DNA of 64,000 bases from Corbicula japonica. Taxonomy: Eukaryota > Mollusca > Bivalvia > Venerida > Cyrenidae. Each line of letters opens with the position of its first letter. The first letter of the stretch is position 1. The stretch covers positions 6,662,285 through 6,726,284 of the forward strand of contig JAZAYU010000019.1 of assembly GCA_038501625.1 (NCBI GenBank), read 5' to 3'. A program made the position numbers and the translations under genes. The notes below the pieces were generated by a model. That model had not been told where the DNA came from and searched no databases. It was given only the letters and a program-made list of their open reading frames with translations. This document shows positions 31,832 to 44,300 of this stretch, piece by piece.

Positions 31832-33719
31832 CAGGTTGGGACTAACCTTAAATGTAATGGCGCCTTTAAATATAACGACCGTCGGTAAATACACGGGTGT
31901 TTTGATGTAAATTTTCATGAGATGCACGCTTTTCATGTTGGTACACTAATTTCTACAAAATGGTAAGTTGGACAATTTGTTTACTACCTCTGACCTTTTC
32001 ATATTACATTAAAAGTTGCTACTTTCACCGAGTGATAACTTGCAATTTCGCTTTTTTAAAAATACCTTTTTGTTCTTTTTCGAGAAAATGCACTTCTACA
32101 AATGTCTATTACATAAAATATTGTCCTTTTTCACATTTTTCTAGATGTTTACATCAACTGGATGCCATACTGAGTACCCGGATGTTGTAGAGGGCTTATA
32201 TAAATTATTTTTTACTCAGTTTCCTCAGCATCCTCGTCATCTATGGAGCGCCAAATAAGCATATTTGATAATAAGTTAGAGGAATTGAAAGAAAGAACCT
32301 ATTACAACACTTGACTTTGTTAAATTTAAGTGGGATTTCAAATTGTAAACTTTACATATTAACTTCTTATATATGAGATTGGAAAACGGAACATTCGGTC
32401 CACTTATACAGCCTTGTTGGACATTATCACCTAGAACGCGAGGACTGCATGGCCAGAATTTAAAGCCAATACGATCAAGAGTAAAGATGATGGTCTATAT
32501 TTTATCACAATTACAACAAATGCAAGACAAAATTTGGACGATTTGTCTTGATTAAACTCGCTAATTAACCAAATTAGACTTGATTTTCACACCTTTTTTA
32601 CTGCACTTAGAGGAGTGGTTTGCAAATAGGCTTTGGTCAATTTGAAAAGAAAAAAAACACAATGCATTTATTTATTGAAAGTTCTAAAAAAAGAAGTCTG
32701 TGGCTTTTATTTTATTTATTAAAAAATAAAAGTCCGCACGTTTTTGAAAGAAATATAAAATCGAGCAGAAAACCCAGAAGTTGAAGTCAGAACTTTAACC
32801 ATTTTGATTATTTTTGTGACATCGATTATTAGCTTTATGGTTGAATGGTGAATTTTTTTTTAAATTTCAAATCAGAATAAACTGAGTAATACTGTAAATT
32901 TTGTAGATGCCTAATATCGGCCGTAATTAAACCCTACCCACCGGACTCTTGACTCGCCAATTTAATAGTAATGTGTGTGTGTACATTGTAAATAATGACC
33001 TTTATTAAATTAAATTGTAATTTCTTAATGAGCAAGTAGACTGAGGCTATTTTTGAGAGGAGATACATATTTCCTTTTGATTTTACAATAAACAGGAATG
33101 CATAGAGTTTACATGTATCGTTAAAGGCATAGCAGGATAATTAAAGAGTTGCGGAACTACAGTAGTTAAGATCAACGAATATCACTTTTGGTATGCTTAA
33201 ATGGGCTGAGGAGAACCTCTCTACTTAAAATAAAAAAGTTAAGTGTTGTATAATTTTATTCTGCGATTCATATAAGTTATTATCAAATTTGCGTAACTGA
33301 CGATCCATAGATGACGAGGATGCTGAGGAAAATGAATAAAAAAATAATTATACAAGCCCTCTACAACATCCGGGTAGCCAGTATGGCATCCAGTTGATGT
33401 AAACATCAAGAAAAATGTGAAAAAAGACAATATTTTATGTAATAGACATTTGTAGAAGTGCATTTTCTCGAAAAAGAACAAAAAGGTATTTTTAAGAAAG
33501 CGAAATTGCAAGTTATCACTCGGTGAAAGTAGCAACTTTTAATGTAATATGAAAAGGTCAGAGGTAGTAAACAAATTGTCCAACTTACCATTTTGCAGAA
33601 ATTAGTGTACCAACAAGAAAAGCGTGCATCTCATGAAAATTTACATCAAAACACCCGTGTATTTACCGACGGTCGTTATATTTAAAGGCGCCATTACATT
33701 TAAGGTTAGTCCCAACCTG
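31832..33719. mobile_element. Long inverted-repeat element, about 450-bp arms
   Basis: 31832-32282 and 33265-33719 are reverse complements with scattered differences (outer ends CAGGTTGGGACTAACC and GGTTAGTCCCAACCTG). TTAAA flanks both outer ends. The 980-bp centre is AT-rich and has no transposase. The same short protein-like reading (MVSWTICLLPLTFSYYIKSC) appears once on each strand, simply because the arms are copies. Confidence 0.8.
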
Positions 33720-33937
33720 TTAAACATTTGTTTTTAATTTTCAATTTCTTTCTATAATGGAGAAAAAGCACTATTTTGGGTGTGGAATCGGGCCGATATT
33801 CAGCCCCAAAAATGGCCAAATGAGTGAATTGCCTAAAAACAATATTTTGATGTTTTGTTGTTGATATTACTTTGTACAAAACTTAAGATCTTACTGTCAG
33901 AAAATAATGAATTTATTAATTTTGTTTATATTATTAT

Positions 33938-34437
33938 CAGGTCTAGGAAACGGCTGTTTTTACAGACTGTCTGTAAATTTATACACTGTCTGTTTATTTA
34001 TAGATAAATGTGTCTGTAAATTTATGGACAAGGGAGGTTACAAAAGTTGTCAAAAGTTTAAATCTTGGTTCTACACCACATTGGGATAAAAATGAATGAA
34101 AATCTACAAATAAATTAGAATTAAATATTGTAAATCAACATAACTTTTTTTAAAAGATCATTATTATGTTCAGATGATTGTGTGAAATGTTGTTAGATCA
34201 TTGGTGACCATGTTGGAGAAGAAATAGCAGTGTAAACAAACTTCTGTTCTTTTGTTTATGCCCTATGTCATGCTCTTTGCTATCAGAATTAACAAAAATG
34301 CTTTAGGTGTGTGAATTTCTAAAATGTGTTAACTTTTGTAACAACCCTTGTCCATAAATTTACGGACACATTTATCTATAAACTAACAGTCTGTAAATTT
34401 ACAGACAGTCCGTAAAAACAGCCGTTTCCTAGACCTG
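33938..34437. mobile_element. hAT-like MITE, 500 bp, about 115-bp inverted ends
   Basis: CAGGTCTAGGAAACGGCTGT at the left and ACAGCCGTTTCCTAGACCTG at the right. Flanked by ATTATTAT (33930-33937) and ATTATTAA (34438-34445), an 8-bp duplication with one change. CAGG-type ends with 8-bp duplication fit hAT. Non-coding. Confidence 0.7.
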
Positions 34438-34445
34438 ATTATTAA

Positions 34446-35294
34446 AGGTAATGTGTCAAGTTCAGGTATTTAGATTGGGTAAATGTTAATGTAAGGTACT
34501 TGTGTTAAAATAGGCAGCAGTCCAATTGTAAACTTGCTAATATGGGCTTTCCCTAGATATTTTTAATACAGGTGAGATGGAAAGAGTAGTACTTTTTTAA
34601 GTGGGCAAGGCATTGAAAAAAAGAACATTATTTTAGATATTACAAATTCTGCATTTTCTACCAATGTATACCCAGACCAGCCTGCACATCAAATAGTTTG
34701 GCCAGTCTTAATAGAGTCTACACTATTCAGATTTAATTAATAAAGTGATTCAATATAAATTTACACACTTAAAATGCATTTTAAAATGTGACAAAATTTA
34801 AATAAGATAAGATTCACGCCTAAAGATTTCAGTCAACTTTCTCTAATTTTACCCTGCCTGCTTTGGCTAAGGAATGCTGCATACAATCCTTTGTAGGCAT
34901 TTTAACAAAATGTTATCTTGATATCAGCCTGTAAATTCAGCTTAAAATTGAAAATACAAATGGACGTAATTAATTCTAATAAAAAAATAGTGACTTGTTA
35001 AAAGAGACACACACTGCAACAGATATTACTATCATTACATAATTAGCAGAAATTTTTCATTGATCATTACCGTAATCTGATCAGTATTTGAATTGTTATA
35101 ACAACACTGATGCTATCAAGTACTGATCTATTTCCAAGATAAACATCAGTAACACCAGTTGAGTGTAGAAAACAGAGCTGTTTGCTAAATAGAATCAAAT
35201 TCACTTTTTTTGATGAAGTAAATGTGTAGTCCCAGTCATTGGTTGACTAATTTGCTGGACCCTGATTTTATTGTAATGTTAACTCTGCTTTCAG
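34446..35294. other. Upstream intron of the PGC-1 gene, no gene
   Basis: AT-rich. A very decayed family A fragment is at about 34668-34735 (CCAGACCAGCCTGCACATC). The stretch ends in the acceptor CTGCTTTCAG at 35285-35294. Confidence 0.5.
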
Positions 35295-35301
35295 AGTTTG
35301 A

Positions 35302-35364
35302 ATGGACACAGTGGCCTTCGAACAACATCTCGATGTTGTGGGACATAGCTTTCTCGAAACTATT
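35302..35364 (+). CDS. PPARGC1: PGC-1 gene, first coding exon
   Basis: ATG at 35302, in an exon starting at 35295 behind TGCTTTCAG. Codes for MDTVAFEQHLDVVGHSFLET and I; donor CTATT|gtaagt, phase 0. Chosen as the start because it is the first ATG after the acceptor and joins in phase to the acidic exon 2. Confidence 0.75.
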
Positions 35365-38300
35365 GTAAGTACAGGTCTTTAACTGTTAACTCCATATATA
35401 TTAGTTTAATCACATGTGCAACCAGTGGTACAATGTAGATCTAGATCTGTGTGCCATCTGATCAGGATCTACACTCTGTTGGCTTCTTGTTCAGAAACAA
35501 TCTAATGATCATAAAAGCTAACAGTGTAGATCCAGGTAAGATGTTATAGAGGTGCAGGCTGGGCTGAAGGTTATAAACTGAGTTTGGAAACCAGTCTCAA
35601 ATCTCAAGCATCTGATTGGCTGAAATGGCGACTGGTCGCCATTTCAGCCAATCAGATGCTTGAAATTTGAGACTGGTTTCCATGCTCAGTTTTATAACCT
35701 TGGGACCTGATCTGGATCTACGCTGATTGCCCATGTCATAAAAGTTGTATCTATGGAGTATATTGTTAAGAAAGCCAAAAAGTATTAACTATGATGGAAA
35801 ACAACCAAAATGTAAATTATCTTCATAATTTAGTACATATTTTTGTTTTCTTTTTAAAATAAGAAATTTTACAATAAAGAGTAAGTATTATCAGCATTTA
35901 TCAAGAAGCCATAGGATTATAAAACCTTGACTATTTCAAAGGCTTTGAAAGCCATTGAGCTATCTATGATGTTTCATTGGTTTTTATGTTATATTAATTA
36001 TTATGATGTTTGCACAATGTTTTTAAATCTCCAGCTGAAGTTGGGTTTCTTTGGAAAAGTCATGATCTCCAAAAAATACATGGATGTACTAATAGTGTAT
36101 GTGAAATTTTTTACTCATGTTTGATGTTATGTAACACATTGGATAACATGTGAACTGTATACTCTTTGCTGACAGGGATACAACTGATCCAGATCTGCAT
36201 AGGCTGCCCATGTAATAAAAAGTTTAAATATGGAAAGGGTTAATAGTACATGTAATACTCTTTAAATTTTCTTTAATGCTTTGAATTTTCACCAATTGGA
36301 AATTAATCCAACTTTAAATTGTGTCTCAGGACCTGGATATAATGGAGCAGACTATTATAGACACGGTTGTTGCGGAGATTTCCTCTTCTGAACACACTGT
36401 TATGTTTGAGCCGGTGCTACCACGGAGTTACAGTGAGCCAGTTCTCAAAAGTGTGATCGAGGCAGTAGATGTAGAGGGCCTCCTCGAACAGTTTGAAGAA
36501 GGTAAGACTGTCTTATAATAAATACCATGCTCACCAATTAACACCCACAGCCGTCGGTATCGGACCCAATCCACCCCTTTAAGGCTTAACACCCGAACCT
36601 GATTACCCCTGACTCCAACATAAAATTTGCCAAAATAAACCAGTTAAAACAATAAAATAATCATTGTCATATCTAATTAACAAATAACTCGAGATGTAAC
36701 CAAAAACTCCTGGCATTATCCTTACTGTATATTACCCATTGAAAAGGTGGGAAACCTACCTTCTGCTACCCCCCTGCTATCTATCGTTTTGTTTGACTAA
36801 TTCAACTGTTAAATAAGACCATATTTTATCTGTGTTGGTGCAAAATGTACCCACCAGGTGGATAGGGTTCCCACATGAGGTAACACCAAGGGTTGGTGAA
36901 TTTTGCTGGTAAACTAGATGATTGGGCTGTTATCAGATAAGGTTTTGGCAGTGACTTTGTCATATCTTTCAAAGTAGAAGGAAAGTTTATGAAAATAGAT
37001 AGTTCTTGGTTGAAATTATTTTTCAATCCACCCTCTGCACATATTCTGGTTTCCTCTCAAGACAGACAGGGCTTTTTCAGGGGTATTTGGGAAAAAGTCC
37101 CCTGCTCAAATTGGGATTTTTTCACGGTATACACTGGTTTTTAACAGGTTGCATACATAGATTCAAGAAAAGTAGGTTTAACAGACCACGGATCAAAAGT
37201 AAACAAACTAATTTTGTAATTTGAAAAGTCCCTTGATTACATAGATTCTCTTGTTTGTTTCTGTTTTATAGGCAAAATAACTTATGTTTGTTGAAATGGG
37301 AATTTTTTCTTGAAATTGGGAATTTTTTTTCATGAAATTGGTAAAAAAATGGTCCCTTTTCGGCATTGGGAATGGGGCCCATTATCGGCCCCGTGAGACT
37401 AGCTGAAAAAGCCCTGACAGATAAGAAAAAAGTCCAATTAATTTTGTAGTTGACAATCAGTATATAAGTTTAGAATAAAGTTTCATGTTTCATGTATATA
37501 TTTGATCAGCATTTTTGATAATTAATTATTTTAGCGTCACAGAATATGGAGGAGAGGAAAGATCAAGAGACAGTTGTTAAGAACGAGGTACCAGTGTTTA
37601 CATTGTATACCGAGACAGATATGGAGGAGCGGCTGGCACCTAAAAAGGATAGAAATGGTAAGTCTCACTGATTATGTAATATAACTGAGATTGGAGACCA
37701 GTCTCAAATCTCAAGCATCTGCCAGTTGCCATTTTAGCAAATCAGATGCTTGAGATTTTAGACAGGTCTCCAATCTTAGTTAATGATCCTCCGCCCTTTA
37801 CTACGTGGTTATCCCTTTAATTACTTGGGCAGCTAGTGTAGATACAGATCAGCCTGCATCATATCTTTGATAGCTGATGTGGATCTACACTTTTTGGCTT
37901 CTTTAGAGTAGTAATCTATTATCTAATGAATCTTAAAGTGAACAGTGTAGATCCTGATCAGACTTCAAATATATGGTCACAGGTAGAATGGAAGCATTCA
38001 TGTGTTTAAAGTAATAACAAAGATTAAAATCTTGTAAATATGAACAAAAGTAAAATTTGACGTTTATGATTTAGGTAGGTGTGATACAAGTACATATATG
38101 TTTTATACGAAAATCTACAATTTAGTGACAAAGTGTGATAAGGTTGAAAAGGCATGCATTGGTGCATATTCGCTTTCAGCTGCCAGATTGCAGAGAATTT
38201 ATAAAAGAAAGCATATGCAGTATTCTGCTATTTGGCTTAAATATTTCAGTATATGTGACTATGGTGTTTAAATAATGGTAGAAGAGGCAATAAAAATCAT

Positions 38301-41300
38301 ATTGAAAAGACTTGTATAATGACTTGCATTTATAAATTTTCAGATAATATTGAAAAGAAGGAGCTCACCAAAGAAGTAATTCAAAAATTAAAAACTTGTA
38401 CAAAATCTAAATCGGCTGTGATGCTCCCTATGATGGTTCCGGCTAAGAGAGGACGAGGTCGTGCAATGACTAGGGGTCATCCTGTAGCCCTCCCCGCAGG
38501 CTGTACACCCCTGCGGCTACAGAGGGTCATGATGCAGCATGAACATCTCAAGGGTAGTATCGCCGTCGGGGATACCATCACGAATGAGGTGGCTGACCCT
38601 GTTAATAATGTGCAGGTCAAGATTACCAGTAATTTGACCAAATGTCAAGGCACAGGGTCGTCTTCTTGTGTGACAAGAAGTGACAGTCCGATCTTGGATC
38701 TGAATAGCTTTGAGCATATTTTAGATCACGATTATTCAAAGAATATTGACAAAGTAAATTTATCAATTAACTGTGAAAAGAATATTGAAAAAGTAGACTT
38801 ATCAGTTAACTGTGATAACTCAGAAAATGTTTCACCTGCGGACATTGAAGAAGGTGAGATCATTGAAAAAGAAGAAACTGTGGATAGCGGGAGATCTTTC
38901 AGAGGCTCAAAGAGTAGGGAGGATTTGATGGAAGATCATAGCAACTTGTTTGACAAGATACCTTCATATTACACAGCCTTATCAATACCTAGAAAACAGT
39001 TCAGAAAAACTGCCTCTTGTGTGACAGGTCGAGGGGGAATGACTGTGCATGACTTTATTGAGAGAGATAGCTCCCCAATTCGAGACACATCAACTTACAG
39101 TAAATTACCGGATTACTGCAGTTCTTTCACAAATAGTACTCGATATGACTCCATGACAGAGTATCAAAATAAGAAATACAATGAGGACAGAGACAGTAAA
39201 ATAAGCAGTGGATATTCGAGTGAGAATCACAGTCCTGACTTTTCAGTCCGACCAGATAGGTCAAGGTCACGGTCTAGTTCATGCAGTAGGTCAAGGTCAA
39301 AGTCTGCTCATGGGTTGCCAAGGCAATATAGACAGTCATCATGCTCATCGTGCTCTGGATACTCAAGTTCCGGATCTTCTTGCTCCGGATCTGTTTGCTC
39401 AAATTCTTCCTGCTGCAGGTCAAGGTCAGCTAGCTGTGACAGCTGTGAGAGGTACTTGTTTGTTAATTTTGTATCGCACTTGAGACGTTTTTCAGGGTTT
39501 GTTATATATTTCAACCATTAAGCTTATCTTACATGTCTTCAACTATTTATTAATCCTTCAGTTGCTGAATTTATGTTATTAACCCTTTACTCTATGGATC
39601 CACCTTTATTGCATGGATGAACAAAGTAGATCCAGATCAGCCAGCACACGGTTTATTAACCCTTCAGCTGCTGATGTAATGTTATTAACTCGGCCTGTTT
39701 TATCATTTTAAGCAATTCATTTCATTGTTGAATGGGTATTTAATAAATATTAACCCTTTCCTGGATATATGCGCATTTTTACGCATGTGCAACCAGTGTA
39801 GATCCAGACTAGCCGGCACATCCGTGCCGTCTGATCAGGATCTGCACTCGTTGCATTTTGGTCAGAAATAACCTAATGAATCAAAAAGCGAAAAGTTTAG
39901 ATCCTGATCAGACGGCACGGATGTGCCGGCTGATCTGGATCTAAACTGTTCGCCCTAGCAATAAGGTGTATCTGTACAGGAAAGGGTTAATAAATATTAA
40001 TAAACTACAGTGCAGACAGTTAATCAGGCTGATCTGTTTCTACTGTGGATGCAAATATAGCAAATGCTGTAATTAGCTCTTAAAGTGTTTAAATGAAATT
40101 TGTTAAAATTGTTAATAATGTTCTTAAAATACTTTCATGTGACCAGAGGTCATAATCAGATCAGATCATATCTGGTTTTCAGTGAACTTTACTACTGATA
40201 AAATTCCTTTAACTTCATTTTAACTTACTTTCATGGTCCAAATAAACATTGATTTAATAAGTAATTTTAGTAAAATGCAAAAGAAACAATATCTATCTGT
40301 ATTCTTGAAAATTTTGACCATTTTTCCTAAATTCTCCTTCATCAAAATGACCCCAAGCTCAGAATTAGGTGAGGTCAAAAGTGGAACAGTTTAAATTTGC
40401 TTGCATCAAAATAAATGCAAGAATCTGCATCAATTGAAATCACTGCGTGACAGATTGTTGCCTAAAATACAAACCCTGAGCACAAATACATTTTTGTCAA
40501 GTAGTGAAGAGTATTATGTTCAGGTTACTGTTTTTAGCTCGACTATTCGAAGAATAGGGGAGCTATCCTACTCGCCCCGGTGTCGGCGTCGGCGTCGGCG
40601 TTCCCGTCGGCGTCCGTTAAACAAATGCGTTAAACAAAAAATGCACTTTGGTCCATCACTTGAAAACTACTTACGATATCAACTTGAAACTTGAAATATA
40701 TATTCACCATCAAATTCTACATCATTACCAACAACACCCATAACTCTGCTACAAATACTTTTTAAGTTATGCCCCTTTTTTACTTAAATTTTGCGTTAAG
40801 CAAAATATGCACTTGGTCCATAACTTGTAAACTACTTGAGATATCAACTTGAAACTTGGAATATATATTCACCATCAAATTCTACATCATTACCAACAAG
40901 ACCCACAACTCTGCTGTCAATATGTTTCAAGTTATGCCCCTTTATCTTATATTTTGTGTTAAGCAATTTGCCCATAACTTTAATACTACTTAAGATATTG
41001 CCTTGAAACTTGAAATATATTTTCACTATCAAAATCTACATCATAACCAACAAGACCCATAACCCTGCATCCAATATTTTTTAAATTATGCCCCTTTTTC
41101 ACTTACATTTTGTGTAAAGCAAAATATACACTTGGGCCTTAACTTCATTATGAATGGAGGGATTTCAAAATAACTTGGCATAAATGTTTACCTTGACAAG
41201 GCGCTGTGTCGCGTACAATATCCATGCTTGTAGGTCCAAGGTCAAGGTCACTGTTACTAAAAATAGAATTTTCTTGCAAAATCGTGTCCGCTCTGTAACT

Positions 41301-44300
41301 TTGTTGTTTTCTATTGGATTTTTTAATAACTTAGTATTATTGTTCACCTTATCAAGAGGGTGTGTCACGTACATGCCCAGGCCTGTAGGTCCAAGGTAAA
41401 GGTCACTGTTACTAAAAATAGAATTCTCTTGTCCGAGCTGTTACTTCGTTATGAATGGAGGGATTTCAAAATAACTTGGCACAAAGGTTCACTATGACAA
41501 GGCGGTATGTCCACGCTATACCCATTTCTGTAGATCCAAGGTCAAGGTCACTGTTACTAAAAATAGAATTTTCTTGTCCAGGCTGTAACTTTGTTATGAA
41601 TGGAGGGATTTCAAAATAACTTTACACAAATGTTAACTATGACAGGGCAGTGTGTCACATACCATGCCTGTAGGTCAAAGGTCAAGGTCACTTTTACTAA
41701 AAATAGAATTCTCTTGTCTGGGCTGTTACTTTGTTATGAATGGAGGGATTTCAAAATAACTTTACACAAAGGTTCACTATGACAAGGCAGTGTGTCTGCA
41801 CATACCCAGGCCTGAAGGTCCAAGGTCAAGGTCACTGTTACTAAAAATAGAATTTTCTTGTCTGGGCTATAACTTTATTAAAAATGGAAGGGATTTCAAA
41901 ATAACTTGACACAAAAGTTAACCATGACAGGGTGGTGTATTGCGTACCATGCCCATGCCTGTAGGTCAAGGTCACTGTTACTAAAAATAGAATTCTCTTG
42001 TCAGGGCTGTAACTTCATTAGGAATAGAGTGATTTCAAAATAACTTGACACAAATGTTCATCATGACAATGTGGTGTGTTGCTTACCATGCCCATGCCTG
42101 TAGGTCCAATGTCAAGGTCACTGTAACTAAAAATAGAATTTTCTTGTCCGGGCTATAACTTTGTTTTGAATGGAGGGTTTTCAAAATAACTTGGCACAAA
42201 TGTTCACCATGACAAGGCAGTGTGTTGGGTATATTACCCATGCCAGTATGTCCAAGGTCAAGGTCACAGAAATTATTTCTGTTATTTGAAATGAATTTCT
42301 CTCTTACCATTCACTTGTTAATATTTTTGCTGATTGAACATGAATGTATGGCCATAGTTGTTATTGTTTTAATCTTTAAATTGCATTTGTTTCAAATGAT
42401 TCGAATAGTCGAGCACGCTGTCTCCTCTGACAGCTCTTGTTATGTAGAATTTATTACTTGTACACTTTAATTTTCAGTGCTAGATCCATTTCCTGTTCAA
42501 CATGTGGTTCAAGGTCATCATCTGCAGCTTCAAGATCAATGTCAAGGTCACCCTCAAGATCAGTGTCAAGGTCGGCCTCAAGATCATTATCAGGCTCGCC
42601 CTCAAGGTCAGTGTCAAGGTCACGTGAAAGGTGGAGATCAAAAGATAGGTCACATTCAAGGTCATCAATGAGGTCAGAGTCAAGTGCTGATGAAAGGTCA
42701 CATGTCCGGTCGTGGAAAAGGGAGCGTGACCTGAGAGGAGAGCGTACAAGACGTAACTCGAGACAAAGGTCTAGCATCAGAACTTTACCAAAAGCCAGTC
42801 ACAGAGCAAGGTCTCCTAGAAGACTTTCTAGAAGTCAAAGGTAGGTTCTCGATGGTGTGTTATAAGTAGACAAAATGCATTTCCTCCTTCACCTTCCCAT
42901 ACACCTAAAACACTTCGAATTTTATTCCTGAGCTTGGTACAGCAGATAGAATATGTGGGCATTATCTCACACACTTTTAAAGTTGTCAGACACATAATTA
43001 AAAGGTGTGGAATTCAAGTTTGGCTTAAAAATTAAATGGATCTGCATTTTCCCCCAAGAACAACTACTATAAACCTTAAACATTGGATCACATTGTCAAC
43101 CATATACATAGCCAAGGAATAGGCAAATTCTGTTTTATCCAGTCTATGTCTTGGTGGGGGGGTGTCTGGGGGTGAGAAGGTGTCTGGGGGTGAGAAGGTG
43201 TCTTTGGGGGTGAGAAGGTGTCTGGGGTTGAGAAGGTGTCTTTGGGGGTGAGAAGGTGTCATTGGTGATATTTTTGACATTTTGATTGTTACAATGTTTG
43301 TTAAGAAATCCCAGTTATTTCTTTCTCATAACTTATATGTGATTCTGTTCCACATTTTGACTGTAGAATGCTGTTTTACTACAAATGTCATTATAAGCAA
43401 TATTGCCAGCTCAACTTTATTACATCATTTCAGGGAATAACATCCCCTTCTCTGTGAAGTTCCCCTATTTTGTGTACATTTCTGTCTGGTTATAATGACC
43501 CTTGTAAAGCATTTGTAAAGATTTCATAGTGTAGATTTGTGTGCTTTTAGGTCAGGGTCATACTCGTCATCAAGGTCAAGGTCAAGAGGATACAGAAGCC
43601 GGAGCAGGTGAGAAATAACTGTTTTCTCTTGTAAAAATAACAATCTACAATCATGAAGACGAATTGGTGATTGCGCAATCGGAGTCACATTTTTATCAAC
43701 AGTTTGGTAAATTTACTAGCATAATGAAAATGAAAAAAGAGGAATTGTTGAACATTATATACACAGGAGCATTTTTTGATGATACATAACATGATGTTTA
43801 AAAGTTAATAGTTACTTAGTATTATTACTTAAAACCTGTACTATATAAAATAACAATGTCAAGGCTTTCCTACGATTTCACTGCAGTATAATTCTTTGAA
43901 GTTACCTAGAAAGCCAAAAGAAATGTAGAAGCTGTATCTAAATGATTGTCTTTGACTTTGTCAAAGGTTACCTGATATCTTTTTACATTGTTGCTGTGCT
44001 TGTCATCATCATAAGCTCTCTAGAAAGATTGCTGGCACCTTAGATCATAAAACTCGCGGAAAAATTGAGTCTTAAAATCCAGCTTTTTGGATGGATTGTA
44101 TGACATGTCTGAATTTAACCAGGTGCCAAGGTTATAAAACTGAGATTAGAAACCATTCTCAAACCTCAAGCATCTGATTGGCTGAAATGGAGACTGGTCG
44201 CCATTTCAGCCAATCAGATGCTTGAATTTGAGACTGGTTTCTATGCTCAGTTTTATAACCTTAGGCACATAAGGCTGGATTATAAGTATCTTGCATGAGT

